Numbered from the stretch's first letter, positions 45,080 to 54,989 are shown. The stretch is DNA of 64,000 bases from Pseudochryseolinea flava (GCF_003286915.1 NZ_QMFY01000001.1:496001-560000), one strand, 5' to 3'. Numbers and translations are program-made. Notes: generated from the letters alone by a model not told the origin.

Positions 45080-45633
45080 ACGAGTCCGTCAACCTTATCG
45101 AATAGAATGGTGGGTTGAAAAGTTCGCCAGTTATCAATCGACAATGTGCCACCAGAAAGAATGTAGTGGTCTAGTCTAAATCGGCTCATCTCGGCAAACA
45201 CAAAATCTGGGAACGAAATCGCTGCAATCCAACCGCCTTCGTCCTCAACCTCTTCAAACCACTCCTCATAGTAGCTATCGTCAGATCCATGGAAGTTCAT
45301 GATGTTTTCACCAATCAATATGAATTTGAAAATACCTTCAGCCATCATTGCTTCGATAATGTTCCGCTTGAGCGTCATAATGTCGTTGTTGATGGCATCG
45401 TTCCACTCACCAATGAATTCAATGATGGTGAAGCCTTGTTGATAGTCTGTATAGAGAATTTTAATGAAGAGTGTTTCTGACCCGATATTATCCCACGCAG
45501 GGTCGATGTAATAACCATAGATGGTTTCAGAGTATACATCGAAATTATATTGTTTCCCGAAAAAAGGAGATCGATCGTCTTCTGCGGGATTATAGTATTT
45601 CAGCCAATTGTAGTATGGTTCAATTTGATGCAT
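45061..45633 (-). CDS. Uncharacterised acidic protein
   Basis: A 190-residue protein starting at MHQIEPYYNW (45633); an ATG further upstream (45651) is possible. It is acidic and rich in aromatic residues, with EEWFEEVEDEGGW near residue 130. No signal peptide, membrane helix or known motif was recognised. It overlaps the 3' end of murQ by 14 bp on the same strand, so it is probably translated from the same mRNA, and it may relate to muropeptide recycling. It also overlaps the SprT-like gene (convergent) by 19 bp. Function unknown. Confidence 0.75.
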   Translation of the reverse strand: MHQIEPYYNWLKYYNPAEDDRSPFFGKQYNFDVYSETIYGYYIDPAWDNIGSETLFIKILYTDYQQGFTIIEFIGEWNDAINNDIMTLKRNIIEAMMAEGIFKFILIGENIMNFHGSDDSYYEEWFEEVEDEGGWIAAISFPDFVFAEMSRFRLDHYILSGGTLSIDNWRTFQPTILFDKVDGLVQRRLN

Positions 45634-46435
45634 GCCCTTGCCGGCCTTCAATCGCTTTTCTTACCGAGCCATATTGTTTCAACAATTGTTGTGCCTCGGC
45701 CTCATCAATCCTGAGTTCGTCCATAATCATGCGGACACCGCGGTCTACCAGCTTATTGTTGGTCAACTGCATGTCAACCATTTTATTTCCTTTCACACGG
45801 CCAAGTTTTATCATCACCGTTGTCGAGATCATATTGAGCACAAGCTTCTGCGCAGTCCCGGCTTTCATACGCGTACTGCCCGTAACAAACTCTGGGCCTA
45901 CGACAACTTCAATAGGATGGTCAGCTTCCTTCGCTACTGCCGACCCAGCATTACAGACAATACAGCCCGTAGCGACGCCATTTTTTCGAGCGTCTTTTAA
46001 TCCTCCAATGACATACGGTGTACGGCCAGACGCGGCGATACCGATCAACACATCCTGTTGATTAATGAGATGTTCTTCAAGATCTTTCCACGCTTGTGTC
46101 TCGTTGTCTTCAGCGTACTCAACCGCTTTTCGGATTGCTTGATCACCGCCTGCGATAATGCCTACAACCTTGCCCTGCGGCATACCATAGGTTGGCGGAA
46201 TCTCAGAAGCATCAACAACACCAAGACGTCCACTCGTACCTGCGCCGATGTAAAAAAGTCGTCCTCCACCAGCCATTTTCTCGACGATGACATTTACCAA
46301 TGCTTCGATCTGAGGCAGGACTTTATTGATGGCTTGCGGAACAGTTTGGTCTTCGCGATTGATATTCTTCAACAAATCTGAAACACTCATGTGCTCCAGA
46401 TTCTGGTAATGCGAAGATGATTCGGTAGATGTCAC
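45620..46435 (-). CDS. murQ: N-acetylmuramic acid 6-phosphate etherase
   Basis: A 271-residue SIS-domain enzyme that cleaves the lactyl ether of MurNAc-6-phosphate to GlcNAc-6-phosphate and D-lactate in cell-wall recycling. The core motif is YIGAGTSGRLGVVDASEIPPTYG; VVGPEFVTGSTRMKAGTAQK and a C-terminal helical UBA-like segment follow. The start is GTG at 46435, overlapping the kinase stop by one base (TAGTG). The substrate must be made by a kinase; the neighbouring BadF-type kinase is the obvious candidate. Confidence 0.95.
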   Translation of the reverse strand: MTSTESSSHYQNLEHMSVSDLLKNINREDQTVPQAINKVLPQIEALVNVIVEKMAGGGRLFYIGAGTSGRLGVVDASEIPPTYGMPQGKVVGIIAGGDQAIRKAVEYAEDNETQAWKDLEEHLINQQDVLIGIAASGRTPYVIGGLKDARKNGVATGCIVCNAGSAVAKEADHPIEVVVGPEFVTGSTRMKAGTAQKLVLNMISTTVMIKLGRVKGNKMVDMQLTNNKLVDRGVRMIMDELRIDEAEAQQLLKQYGSVRKAIEGRQGHASN

Positions 46436-47286
46436 TAGTTGATTTCCTTCTGGTGATATAAAGTAAGTCCAGCAATTGGACCTTCGAGAATATTTTTAAC
46501 CGTGATGCCTTTATCATTTGCTACCTGGCGCAAAATGTCGCTGAAGTAAAATGCAATTGATCCCGTGAAATGAACTTTGAGATTTTTATAGTTCTCATAC
46601 TGCATAACGTTGTTCTCATAAAACTCAGCAAAGCTGTTGTAGATGAGTTTGTAGCAATACTGGTCGTCGAGGTGCTGAAAAATAAATTTTGTAAAGCTAG
46701 CCAAGAACGCGCTTGGCCTTTCTTGCTGATAAATTTTTTCCAGGAACTCCTCACGTGTAAGCGGGAATCTTTCCTTGAATGCCTGTGCGATTTTGGCTGG
46801 CATTTTACCGCGGAGGTAATCAACCAAAAATGCGCGACCGATATTGGCGCCAGATCCTTCATCGGCCAAGATCCAACCTAAGTTTGCAACGTTATCAACG
46901 ATTTTACCACCATCATACAGGCAAGAATTGGAGCCCGTCCCCATGATGCAAGCAATGCCCGGCTCGTGACCACACAAGGCACGCGCAGCAGCAAGTAAAT
47001 CCCAACCAATCTCGATCTGTGCCTCTGGAAAAAACTCCAAGAACGCGCTCTTGATGGTTAATTGATTCTTAACTGACGACACACCTGCGCCATAGAAGAA
47101 AATCTTGTCAACGCTATCCTGATCTTTAATCTTCGGCAAGAGAATCTCCTGCACGTTCCTTTTGAGATCATCGATTGGTTGATAATATGGATTGAACCCG
47201 GGAGCACTTGCTTGACCTATTGTTCCATCATTTTGGATGAGTCTCCAATCTGTCTTGGAGCCTCCGCTGTCAGCTATAAGAATCAT
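46435..47286 (-). CDS. BadF/BadG-type sugar kinase, probable MurNAc/GlcNAc kinase
   Basis: A 283-residue ASKHA-fold kinase. The phosphate-1 loop is ADSGGSKTDWRL, the phosphate-2 loop is MGTGSNSCLYDGG and LADEGSGANIG lies between. The family includes N-acetylglucosamine kinase and MurK. MurQ is encoded directly after it with a one-base overlap, so phosphorylation of MurNAc (and perhaps GlcNAc) is the likely role. The start MILIADSGG at 47286 fits the family; in-frame ATGs at 47310 and 47328 are less likely. Confidence 0.85.
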   Translation of the reverse strand: MILIADSGGSKTDWRLIQNDGTIGQASAPGFNPYYQPIDDLKRNVQEILLPKIKDQDSVDKIFFYGAGVSSVKNQLTIKSAFLEFFPEAQIEIGWDLLAAARALCGHEPGIACIMGTGSNSCLYDGGKIVDNVANLGWILADEGSGANIGRAFLVDYLRGKMPAKIAQAFKERFPLTREEFLEKIYQQERPSAFLASFTKFIFQHLDDQYCYKLIYNSFAEFYENNVMQYENYKNLKVHFTGSIAFYFSDILRQVANDKGITVKNILEGPIAGLTLYHQKEIN

Positions 47287-47422
47287 TTTTTCAGTGGCTG
47301 GTGTAATCATCGTACTTGAGAACGTCACACAATTTATGTCACTACAAAACTAAAACAGTCTATGCATAACAAAAAGCACCAAGCGAAAGTGTGTCCGTGT
47401 GTGGACGAAATTTTTAATCCTT

Positions 47423-47665
47423 TTAATTTTTTAGTCGACCGATTACTTGAAATTTATCAAAAACGTTTGCGTTGTGTGGCGCATCCTTCAACTCATCGGT
47501 TAAGTCTTGTCCTGCCCAATGTTCGTAATGCTTGCCTTCTCGCCATAACCGCGATCGCGTTACGTCATAAATTGACCCTTGAAATGCCACCCATATTTCC
47601 GGCTTGTCTTGTCCATTGCGTAACGCGAGCTGACTTTTTGTATACGTGGGTAATAAATCGCTCAA
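47423..47665 (-). CDS. Mini cytochrome b5-like haem/steroid-binding protein
   Basis: An 80-residue single-domain protein. It has WVAFQGSIYDVTRSRLWREGKHYEHWAGQDLTDELKDAPH, the pattern of the cytochrome b5-like haem/steroid-binding family (fold with an HY..H-G-DLT core). There is no signal peptide or anchor. The two axial histidines of true b5 are not both certain, so it may bind a ligand other than haem. It sits on the minus strand between the kinase and dipeptidase genes, overlapping only a non-coding upstream extension of the latter. Confidence 0.82.
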   Translation of the reverse strand: MSDLLPTYTKSQLALRNGQDKPEIWVAFQGSIYDVTRSRLWREGKHYEHWAGQDLTDELKDAPHNANVFDKFQVIGRLKN

Positions 47666-47808
47666 TTGACTTCTCAGTTATTTTTAAGAACATATACCAT
47701 GTGCATCCACTCAAACACACACAAACACCGTCGTCAGATAACAGACTTGGATGCGCAGCAAATTTGCATAACTTTTCGGCATTAACCATTATTCAGTCGC
47801 ATACGCTT

Positions 47809-49059
47809 ATGAAGCAACGTTCTACTTTGATCCTTACGTTTTCGATTTTGGTATTGTTAGGGTCGTGCACCAAGAAAGAGATTGATTACAGTGCACTCTC
47901 CAATGAAAGGCTGCAAACGATAGCAGACTCCCTCGCGCAAACAACGATCATCGTCGATGGACATGTGGATCTACCTTACCGGCTCCGCATGAAAAATTTC
48001 AGACTTGAAAAGGAATTTTTGGCTATACCACTCGAGAGTAAAGACGGTGACTTCGATTATGTTCGGGCAAAACAAGGCGGACTCGACGCGCCATTTATGT
48101 CGATCTACATCGCTTCGTCATATAACGCTACACCCGACAAAGGAAAAGTATATGCCGATAGTCTTATCACGATGGTCCAACGCATCGCGGCAGAACATCC
48201 AAGCAAATTCGCGCTAGCAAATTCGCCATCAGATATCGAAGCAAACACAAAATCAGGAAAGATTTCACTACCGATGGGAATGGAGAATGGTTCTCCTATT
48301 GGAAATGACATCAACAACGTGCGTTACTTTTATGACCGCGGCATACGCTACGTCACGTTAACCCATAGCAAAGACAACCAAATTAGTGATTCGTCTTATG
48401 ATTCGCTTCACACCTGGAAGGGACTCAGTCCCTTTGGGGAAAAGGTTGTTGCAGAAATGAATGCTGTTGGCATCATGGTCGACGTGTCGCATATTTCCGA
48501 TAGTGCATTTTATGATGTGATGCGTTTAACAAAAGCGCCTTGCATTGCCTCGCACTCCTCTTGCAGGCACTTCACACCTGGGTTCGAGCGAAATATGTCT
48601 GATGATATGTTGCGCGCGCTTGCCAAGAATGGTGGCGTTATTCAAATTAATTTCGGCGCTAACTTTATTGACTCTGTAGCGCGTACACATGATGCTCTTA
48701 GAGATTCTTTAGAACGCGTGCTTCAAGCGCACCAGCTTACCTCGAAAGATGAGGCTGCAAAACCAATTATCGCGAAATTTGGATTGGAGCATAAAGCTCT
48801 TTTTAGTGACGTAGAGCGTGTTGCTGATCATATTGATCATGTTGTAAAAATTGCAGGCGTTGACCACGTCGGGCTAGGCTCTGATTTTGACGGCGTGGGC
48901 GATAGTTTACCCCTGGGATTGAAAGATGTATCCCATTATCCCAATCTCATTTTTGCGCTCCTCAAACGCGGCTATTCTGTTGAAGACATTGAAAAAATCT
49001 GCTACAAAAATGTATTTCGTGTGTGGAATCAGGTGATTAGCATTGCCGGAGCCAAGTAG
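47809..49059 (+). CDS. Membrane dipeptidase, lipoprotein (M19 family)
   Basis: A 416-residue zinc dipeptidase of the renal dipeptidase family. The start MKQRSTLILTF at 47809 gives a lipoprotein signal with LGSC (Cys20); the open frame to 47362 is non-coding. Metal ligands start with DGHVDLP; later segments are MVDVSHISD, ASHSSCRHF and VGLGSDFDGVGD. These enzymes cleave dipeptides with D- or L-residues at the C-terminus in the periplasm. It lies near murQ and its kinase and may release peptides during wall turnover. Confidence 0.93.
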   Translation: MKQRSTLILTFSILVLLGSCTKKEIDYSALSNERLQTIADSLAQTTIIVDGHVDLPYRLRMKNFRLEKEFLAIPLESKDGDFDYVRAKQGGLDAPFMSIYIASSYNATPDKGKVYADSLITMVQRIAAEHPSKFALANSPSDIEANTKSGKISLPMGMENGSPIGNDINNVRYFYDRGIRYVTLTHSKDNQISDSSYDSLHTWKGLSPFGEKVVAEMNAVGIMVDVSHISDSAFYDVMRLTKAPCIASHSSCRHFTPGFERNMSDDMLRALAKNGGVIQINFGANFIDSVARTHDALRDSLERVLQAHQLTSKDEAAKPIIAKFGLEHKALFSDVERVADHIDHVVKIAGVDHVGLGSDFDGVGDSLPLGLKDVSHYPNLIFALLKRGYSVEDIEKICYKNVFRVWNQVISIAGAK

Positions 49060-49260
49060 CGCTCACAATGAAAGACGGACAGTCTGGCATTCAGGATGTG
49101 CTAAATCATAAAATTTTTAGGGTCAAAAAATACCCTTGCCTAATTGACGGTTCGACGGTTACAGCGTTGGTGGATGCCATATTCATCGGCAAAGAAACCG
49201 TGTTAGTCTAGGCTTTTTTAAAAATATGGCCTGGACCCCTGCAAAGCTTTATCTTACACC

Positions 49261-52101
49261 ATGAAATTCTTAGGAACCACCCTCCTGCTGATTGTGATGG
49301 CTAGCGTTCACATGCAAGCGCAGCCAGGAAAAAAACATTTTACCCTGCCACATGGTCTCACGGTTGACGATTACGTGCCGGGCAAAGTGTTGGTGAAGGT
49401 CAAATCTAAAGCTATCGGCTCTTTCACGGGCGGTGCTAACGGAAGAATGCAATCGGTTATGAGAACGAGCAAAATCAGACCGCTTGTTCCTTCTATTGCT
49501 CAATCTTCGGCAAGATTACGCACGCCAAAGTCGCCGATTAATATTGCTCAATATTTTGCTATCGACTTCGATGAGAACATTTCAGTCGAAGCCTTTATCA
49601 ATCAACTTTATGAAACAGGCAATATCGAATACGCCGAACCTGTGTTTCGCGAAAAACTTATCGGCACGCCGAATGACATCCACCATACCGATCAATATTA
49701 TCTTCAAACAATTCGAGCATATGATGCTTGGGACATCAGTGAGGGCAGCGAAGACATTATCATTGCAATTATAGATTCCGGCGTTGACATCAATCATCCC
49801 GACCTCGTCGATAAAATTTTCATCAATGACGATCCTGTAAACGGTGTCGATGATGACAACAATGGGTACATCGATGATTACCGTGGATGGGACTTCTCTG
49901 ATAACGACAACAATCCTGGAATTTTTAAAAGTGGTGGAGGGTTTATGCATGGCACGGCGGTTGGCGGTTGTGCCGGTGCTTCTACGAATAACAACATTGG
50001 TATCTCTGGTGTGGGCTATCACAGCAAACTGATGTTCACAAAACATTTCAGCGATAACCAGCCCGCGAATTCAATTAACTATAGTTCCGATACATACGAG
50101 GGAGTGTTGTATGCTGCTCAAAACGGCGCGCGGATCATCAATTGCTCATGGGGAAGTTCATTCCGAAGCCAAGTGAGGCAAGACATCATCACCTATGTAA
50201 CGTTGGAATATAACTGTCTAGTGATCGCTGCTGCTGGCAACGATGGTGTTTCGGCACCGTTGTATCCCGCCGCTTATGATTACGTATTGTCCGTTGCTGC
50301 TACCAATGGGTCTGAAGAGAAAGCGCCTTTTTCAAATTATGGTAGCACAGTAGATATCAGCGCACCCGGTGTTTATATTGTTAGCACTGGATACGACGAC
50401 TCTTACATCGAGTTTGACGGGACTTCTTTTTCTGCGCCAATAGTTGCCGGCGCTGCTGCCCTGGTGATGGAACATTACCCGGACCTTACGGCGTTACAGG
50501 TTGGAGAACTCCTTCGGGTCACAGCAGATAAAAGTTTTTATGACGTTCCGGCAAACGCAGATTATGCACATGGACTGGGAAAAGGTAGGCTGGACATTAT
50601 GGCTGCCCTTACGAAAGAATCTCCCGCTATACGTGCCATGAATTCAAGTATGGTAAATGAACTCGGCAACGTACCAGCACCTGGTGAGAAAGCTTTGGTT
50701 TCCTTTGATTTCACCAATTTCTTAAGCGCATCATCAGCTGCGCTCACCATCAAAATTGAAACAACATCGCCGCATGTCTCAATCTCAAAAGCAACAGTAA
50801 GTCCAGGCGCCATTGCGAGTGGCGTGACAGTAAACAACAGCGAGAATCCTTTTGAATTAACCATTGACAGTAATGTACCTGTTGATGAACAAATCTCCCT
50901 CCTCATCACATATGAAGATGGTGATTACGTCGACTATCAATTTTTTGATTTTGTTCCAAACCCATCATTCAGAACCATTGAAGAAAATCTCGTCACCACG
51001 TCAATCTCGTCGAATGGTAGAATCGGCTTTAGCGACCCCAGTAGTTCTAACGGAGGCAACGGATTTATCTTTGATGATCAATCGTTACTATATGAGATGG
51101 GATTGATTGCTGGAAGTTCGTCTTCAACATTGCTGAATAATGTAAGGAATGGTTCTGGTGGATTTGATACGGATTTTAAGGCATTGAATCTCATTCAAAA
51201 AATCACGCCTGGAGAACGATCATCTGCGGAGGTATTTGGTGATTTTTCTAATTCTACCGATGAAAGTCAACAGAAATTAAAAATCAATTATCGATCGTTG
51301 GTATGGAGTGAGGAGCCTCTTGACAAATTTGTGATGCTAGAATATACGATCACAAATACCACTAATGCGCCGGTAAGTAATTTTCATTTTGGCATTTTTG
51401 CAGACTGGGATATCGATAATAATGGTGCTAAAGATGCAGCAGGTTGGAATGAAGATAGTAACCTGGGCTACGTGTATCCCAAGCAGTCAACAACTTTACC
51501 CCATGCTGGCGTTCAACTTCTCTCTGGTAACGCGAAATATTACGCTATCGATAACGATCAAAACGTAGCAGGTGCGCCATTCGGCATTTACGATGGTTTT
51601 TCAGAAGGCGAAAAATTTACTTCCATTGCCTCCAACCGCCTTCAGGCTGGAACAGCAAATGGAGGCAATGATGTCAGTCACGTGGTTTCCTCCGGCCCTC
51701 ATAATATTCCAGCAGGAAAACAAATTACAGTCGCATTCGCGATTCATGCTGCAAAAAATTTAGATGATCTTATTGCATCTGCTAAACATGCCGACACATT
51801 GTACGAATCGATCACGACCGTCACGGATGTTGAAAGTCCATTATCCAACAATTTGCTTGTGTATCCGAATCCAACCAGAAATCAAGCTATCACGATTGAA
51901 ATGGAAGGTACGACGTCCATCGGCATTGAGATCGAATTGATAGACGCGAAGGGACAACAACTACTGAAAGAGCAAGCCGCGCTCGTAAACGGTTCATATG
52001 CAACCACTATTCCAACCGCGCATTACGTTGAAGGGATATACTTGGTGAAGGTGAAAACAGGAAACAAAATCGCTGTTAGAAAAGTAGTGATTAGCAAATA
52101 A
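49261..52101 (+). CDS. T9SS-secreted subtilisin-like serine protease (S8)
   Basis: A 946-residue secreted protease. A signal peptide (1-20) and a propeptide-like region (about 35-130) precede the S8 domain. The catalytic triad is D172 (IIDSGVDINHPDL), H230 (MHGTAVGG) and S389 (FDGTSFSAP), with the oxyanion-hole Asn in AAAGNDG. The C-terminal half is a set of beta-domains, closed by a T9SS type A sorting domain (LVYPNPTRNQ ... GIYLVKVKTG ... KVVISK). It is secreted to the outside or onto the surface. It ends base-to-base with the convergent DUF6807 gene (no spacer). Confidence 0.95.
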   Translation: MKFLGTTLLLIVMASVHMQAQPGKKHFTLPHGLTVDDYVPGKVLVKVKSKAIGSFTGGANGRMQSVMRTSKIRPLVPSIAQSSARLRTPKSPINIAQYFAIDFDENISVEAFINQLYETGNIEYAEPVFREKLIGTPNDIHHTDQYYLQTIRAYDAWDISEGSEDIIIAIIDSGVDINHPDLVDKIFINDDPVNGVDDDNNGYIDDYRGWDFSDNDNNPGIFKSGGGFMHGTAVGGCAGASTNNNIGISGVGYHSKLMFTKHFSDNQPANSINYSSDTYEGVLYAAQNGARIINCSWGSSFRSQVRQDIITYVTLEYNCLVIAAAGNDGVSAPLYPAAYDYVLSVAATNGSEEKAPFSNYGSTVDISAPGVYIVSTGYDDSYIEFDGTSFSAPIVAGAAALVMEHYPDLTALQVGELLRVTADKSFYDVPANADYAHGLGKGRLDIMAALTKESPAIRAMNSSMVNELGNVPAPGEKALVSFDFTNFLSASSAALTIKIETTSPHVSISKATVSPGAIASGVTVNNSENPFELTIDSNVPVDEQISLLITYEDGDYVDYQFFDFVPNPSFRTIEENLVTTSISSNGRIGFSDPSSSNGGNGFIFDDQSLLYEMGLIAGSSSSTLLNNVRNGSGGFDTDFKALNLIQKITPGERSSAEVFGDFSNSTDESQQKLKINYRSLVWSEEPLDKFVMLEYTITNTTNAPVSNFHFGIFADWDIDNNGAKDAAGWNEDSNLGYVYPKQSTTLPHAGVQLLSGNAKYYAIDNDQNVAGAPFGIYDGFSEGEKFTSIASNRLQAGTANGGNDVSHVVSSGPHNIPAGKQITVAFAIHAAKNLDDLIASAKHADTLYESITTVTDVESPLSNNLLVYPNPTRNQAITIEMEGTTSIGIEIELIDAKGQQLLKEQAALVNGSYATTIPTAHYVEGIYLVKVKTGNKIAVRKVVISK

Positions 52102-53136
52102 TCAAAATGATTCAAGCGTCTCAAAATCTCGTGTAGTAAGTTGCATTCCTTCGCGAACAACAACGCGGTACCGAAACGTAACAGAGGTCTTCTTTTCAAG
52201 TTTGAAGTTTAATTTTTCTTTGCCCTTCGAAAAAATCTCTTGCCCAAAAGGATTTGCAGCAAACAATCCATAGCCGCGAGCATGCCAATATGTTGGGTAT
52301 CCTGGATTCTTGGGATGATCAAAGATTATAACCGAAATACGCTTACCATTAATCAATCCCGACAATTGAACCCAACGACCTCGTGTACCCCACACGTCAT
52401 TACCTTTCAACCCCTCGCTACTTGTATACTCTCCTGTCACATCTTTTTTACTGATAGCCGCAACCGTAGTTGCATTGCCATGGTGGTCAACGTAAACAGT
52501 TGCTTCATCTGAAGGATGCTCCAATTCACGCGCTACACGAATTCCTAAAAGACCATCTTTTACATCTTTAAAAAACACGTCCTCATCCAAAGCGTTCAAC
52601 GTTGTTACCCGATCAATAACAAAATTTCGATCAAGAATCCTAAAACGATAAACCGTGTTCTCGCGCAATAAAATTTTTCCGCTATGATCGACCCAACGAG
52701 CCGTTACTTCTAATTCACCCTTGTCGTCACCAGGAAGCGTCCTTACAATACCATCGTGTATAATGCTGCCGTACTTTGCACGATCTTTATAGGGAATCGC
52801 CGTCGAGTTGTTCCAGAAATCAAGACCATTCACGTATTCATAATTGAACCACAAACCGATGTGGTGTGGATGATCTACACGTTCTCCTTCTCGCGGATGA
52901 ATTGGAAAGCCGCGCGTGACCGTTGTTGATGTTCGCGTTTTGATTGGAAACAGAACAGGCTTCATCAATGAATCGCCGTACATATATGACGTCAGTAACG
53001 TATCGTTGTAAAGAATATCGATACGTTTCTCCGCTATGAAATCATTAAAATGGAAACCAGGGTTTTTAACCTGTGCTAAAAGCGTTGATGTCGAGAGTAC
53101 AACGAAAAATAGAATGTAGCTGAACGTCCTGGCCAT
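52102..53136 (-). CDS. Secreted DUF6807 (PmoA-like) protein
   Basis: A 344-residue exported protein: a signal peptide (1-21) followed by a beta-rich domain. Recognisable parts are FPIHPREGERVDHPHHIGLWFNYEYVNGLDFWN, rich in His, and a late WHARGYGLFAANPFGQ. This family, annotated as DUF6807 or PmoA-like, is common in polysaccharide-utilising Bacteroidota. No enzymatic role is established; sugar-related binding or hydrolysis is possible. It converges exactly on the S8 protease gene. Confidence 0.8.
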   Translation of the reverse strand: MARTFSYILFFVVLSTSTLLAQVKNPGFHFNDFIAEKRIDILYNDTLLTSYMYGDSLMKPVLFPIKTRTSTTVTRGFPIHPREGERVDHPHHIGLWFNYEYVNGLDFWNNSTAIPYKDRAKYGSIIHDGIVRTLPGDDKGELEVTARWVDHSGKILLRENTVYRFRILDRNFVIDRVTTLNALDEDVFFKDVKDGLLGIRVARELEHPSDEATVYVDHHGNATTVAAISKKDVTGEYTSSEGLKGNDVWGTRGRWVQLSGLINGKRISVIIFDHPKNPGYPTYWHARGYGLFAANPFGQEIFSKGKEKLNFKLEKKTSVTFRYRVVVREGMQLTTRDFETLESF

Positions 53137-53235
53137 AAATTCGAATTGTGTTTACACGTGATAACTGCCGATCAAGGATTAGCTTCTTCATTCCATCCTG
53201 TACCTTCATATCATTCGAAGCGCCGACCTATACCT

Positions 53236-54849
53236 TTACATCTTTGATTTACTAAGTTCCGGAATACGATCAAACATCTTAATAGACTGCAGGAAAATTT
53301 CGTTGGTCTCATTGAGTACCGGGTAGAAGCCTTCGTTGCCCCAAAGCTTTCTTGCAATTTGTGCTTTTACATGAATCTGGAAAAGTTTCTTCTTCAAGCG
53401 TAACTCCTTTTGATCGGGTTTAACATTGTTGCGTTGCCCTACTTTCACCAACTCTTGAATCATCGCATCCGTTACGACGAACTTTTTCAAGAACTCACTG
53501 AAATTTTCTTTCGTTAGTCGTTCCTTGTGCACTTCTGCGTAGCTGAAGGTATATTCTTGTATAGAACTCGAGGTGTAAAGTTCATTTAAGTAATGACTAT
53601 TCAGTGATGTATCGAGTGGAACGAAATAGTCGGGCATAATTCCGCCGCCGCCGTACACCGTTCTTCCATTCATGGTAATGAACTTCAACGTGTCATTGAA
53701 CTTGATGCTATCCGCATGAAAAAATTCTCCATGATTATAACGGCTAATAATATCCTGACCATACTCATCGATATCTTCATAAGGTTTTTGAATGGAACGA
53801 CCACTTGGTGTATAGTAACGGCTGATGGTAAGTCTGAGCTCCGATCCATCGCTTAGTTCGAATGGCGACTGCACCAATCCTTTCCCAAAACTTCTTCTTC
53901 CAACAATAAGTGCGCGGTCGTTGTCTTGAAGCGCTCCCGATAAAATTTCAGATGCCGATGCACTGCCTTCGTTAATGAGTACGATCAGATCACCTTTTTC
54001 AAAATCGCCTGTCGCTGTTGCAAGTGCATCGCTGTCGTACCGCTTCTCTTTACCGTGTGTGAAAACAATTTTCTGACCCGCAGGCAAGAAATCGTCTGCC
54101 ATGCTAATGGCAATATTCATATAACCTCCGGGATTACCCTGAAGATCAAGTACCAGCTTTTTCATACCCTTTTCCTTCAAACTGCTCAACGCTGTATGAA
54201 ACTCATCATATGTAGTTGCGGCAAAACGGTTCACTTTAATGTAGCCAATATCAGGTGTAACCATGTATGAAACATCAACAGAATACTGTGGAATTTTGTC
54301 GCGGATGATTGTGTAGTCAATCTGCTTTTTGCCACGGAGGATAAGAACCTTCACCTCAGTTCCCTTGGGACCTTTTAGCGCTTTCATTACGTCGGGTGAT
54401 GTAACGCCAACGCCAGCCAGACTTTTTCCATCTACTTTTACAATTTTATCGCCCGATTGAATTCCGAGCGCTTCGGATGGTCCACCGCTGAGGGCAGTCA
54501 CTACGACCACTGTGTCATTAAATATATTGAACTCTACGCCAATGCCATCGAAGTTACCGCGCAAGTCTTCATTCGCTGCTTGCTTGTCCACTGCAGGAAT
54601 AAAAGAAGAGTGGGGGTCAAGTTTGTTAAGCATGTGTTGGATCGCGTCGTCGACCAAGGTGCCGGTATTGACGGTATCGACATACTCATCTTGAATTTGC
54701 ATGAGCACCTCACGGAATTTTTGAACGTCATCGCCAACGGCTTTCGTACTCTTTTTCGAACCGAAAGTGGCTCCCACAAAAACGCCCGCCGCTAAACCAA
54801 GGCACAATACAAGCGGAATAATAATTTGATTCTTCGAATTCTGACTCAT
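53236..54849 (-). CDS. C-terminal processing protease (S41)
   Basis: A 537-residue periplasmic serine protease anchored by an N-terminal helix (residues 9-28). A PDZ domain (about 85-175: GIGVEFNIFNDTVVV, LGIQSGDKIVKVDG) precedes the S41 catalytic core with Ser298 in GSASASE and Lys323 in GRRSFGKG. The C-terminal 150 residues are helical. Members cut proteins from the C-terminal end in the periplasm. It stands alone; 5' of it lie a palindrome and the divergent RIC-type gene. Confidence 0.95.
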   Translation of the reverse strand: MSQNSKNQIIIPLVLCLGLAAGVFVGATFGSKKSTKAVGDDVQKFREVLMQIQDEYVDTVNTGTLVDDAIQHMLNKLDPHSSFIPAVDKQAANEDLRGNFDGIGVEFNIFNDTVVVVTALSGGPSEALGIQSGDKIVKVDGKSLAGVGVTSPDVMKALKGPKGTEVKVLILRGKKQIDYTIIRDKIPQYSVDVSYMVTPDIGYIKVNRFAATTYDEFHTALSSLKEKGMKKLVLDLQGNPGGYMNIAISMADDFLPAGQKIVFTHGKEKRYDSDALATATGDFEKGDLIVLINEGSASASEILSGALQDNDRALIVGRRSFGKGLVQSPFELSDGSELRLTISRYYTPSGRSIQKPYEDIDEYGQDIISRYNHGEFFHADSIKFNDTLKFITMNGRTVYGGGGIMPDYFVPLDTSLNSHYLNELYTSSSIQEYTFSYAEVHKERLTKENFSEFLKKFVVTDAMIQELVKVGQRNNVKPDQKELRLKKKLFQIHVKAQIARKLWGNEGFYPVLNETNEIFLQSIKMFDRIPELSKSKM

Positions 54850-54971
54850 GGGTCGATACCTATTGTAAAAACAGTAAAAACGAACAGCGAAAATAAATGT
54901 TTACCCCTGAAAGTGTCTAATTCCAGACCCGTTATCTGTGGATTATGGCCGTCGCCCTTAAAAAAATCAAC

Positions 54972-54989
54972 GGTGACGTGCCTGTCACC
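54972..54989. repeat. Short palindrome in a divergent intergenic region
   Basis: Perfect 6-bp inverted repeat GGTGAC (54972-54977) / GTCACC (54984-54989) with a 6-base spacer. It lies between the S41 protease and RIC-type genes. It may be a small dispersed palindrome or an operator. Confidence 0.45.

Noticed and set aside
45471-46061. 196-codon plus-strand frame over murQ
   Set aside because: Antisense shadow of murQ; the murQ motifs are complete on the other strand.
47362-47808. N-terminal extension of the dipeptidase
   Set aside because: It overlaps the cytochrome b5-like gene on the other strand, and the lipoprotein signal starts at 47809.
49068-49211. 47-codon frame (MKDGQSGIQD...) between dipeptidase and subtilase genes
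   Set aside because: No ribosome-binding site, no recognised motif, short; could be real but is not supported.
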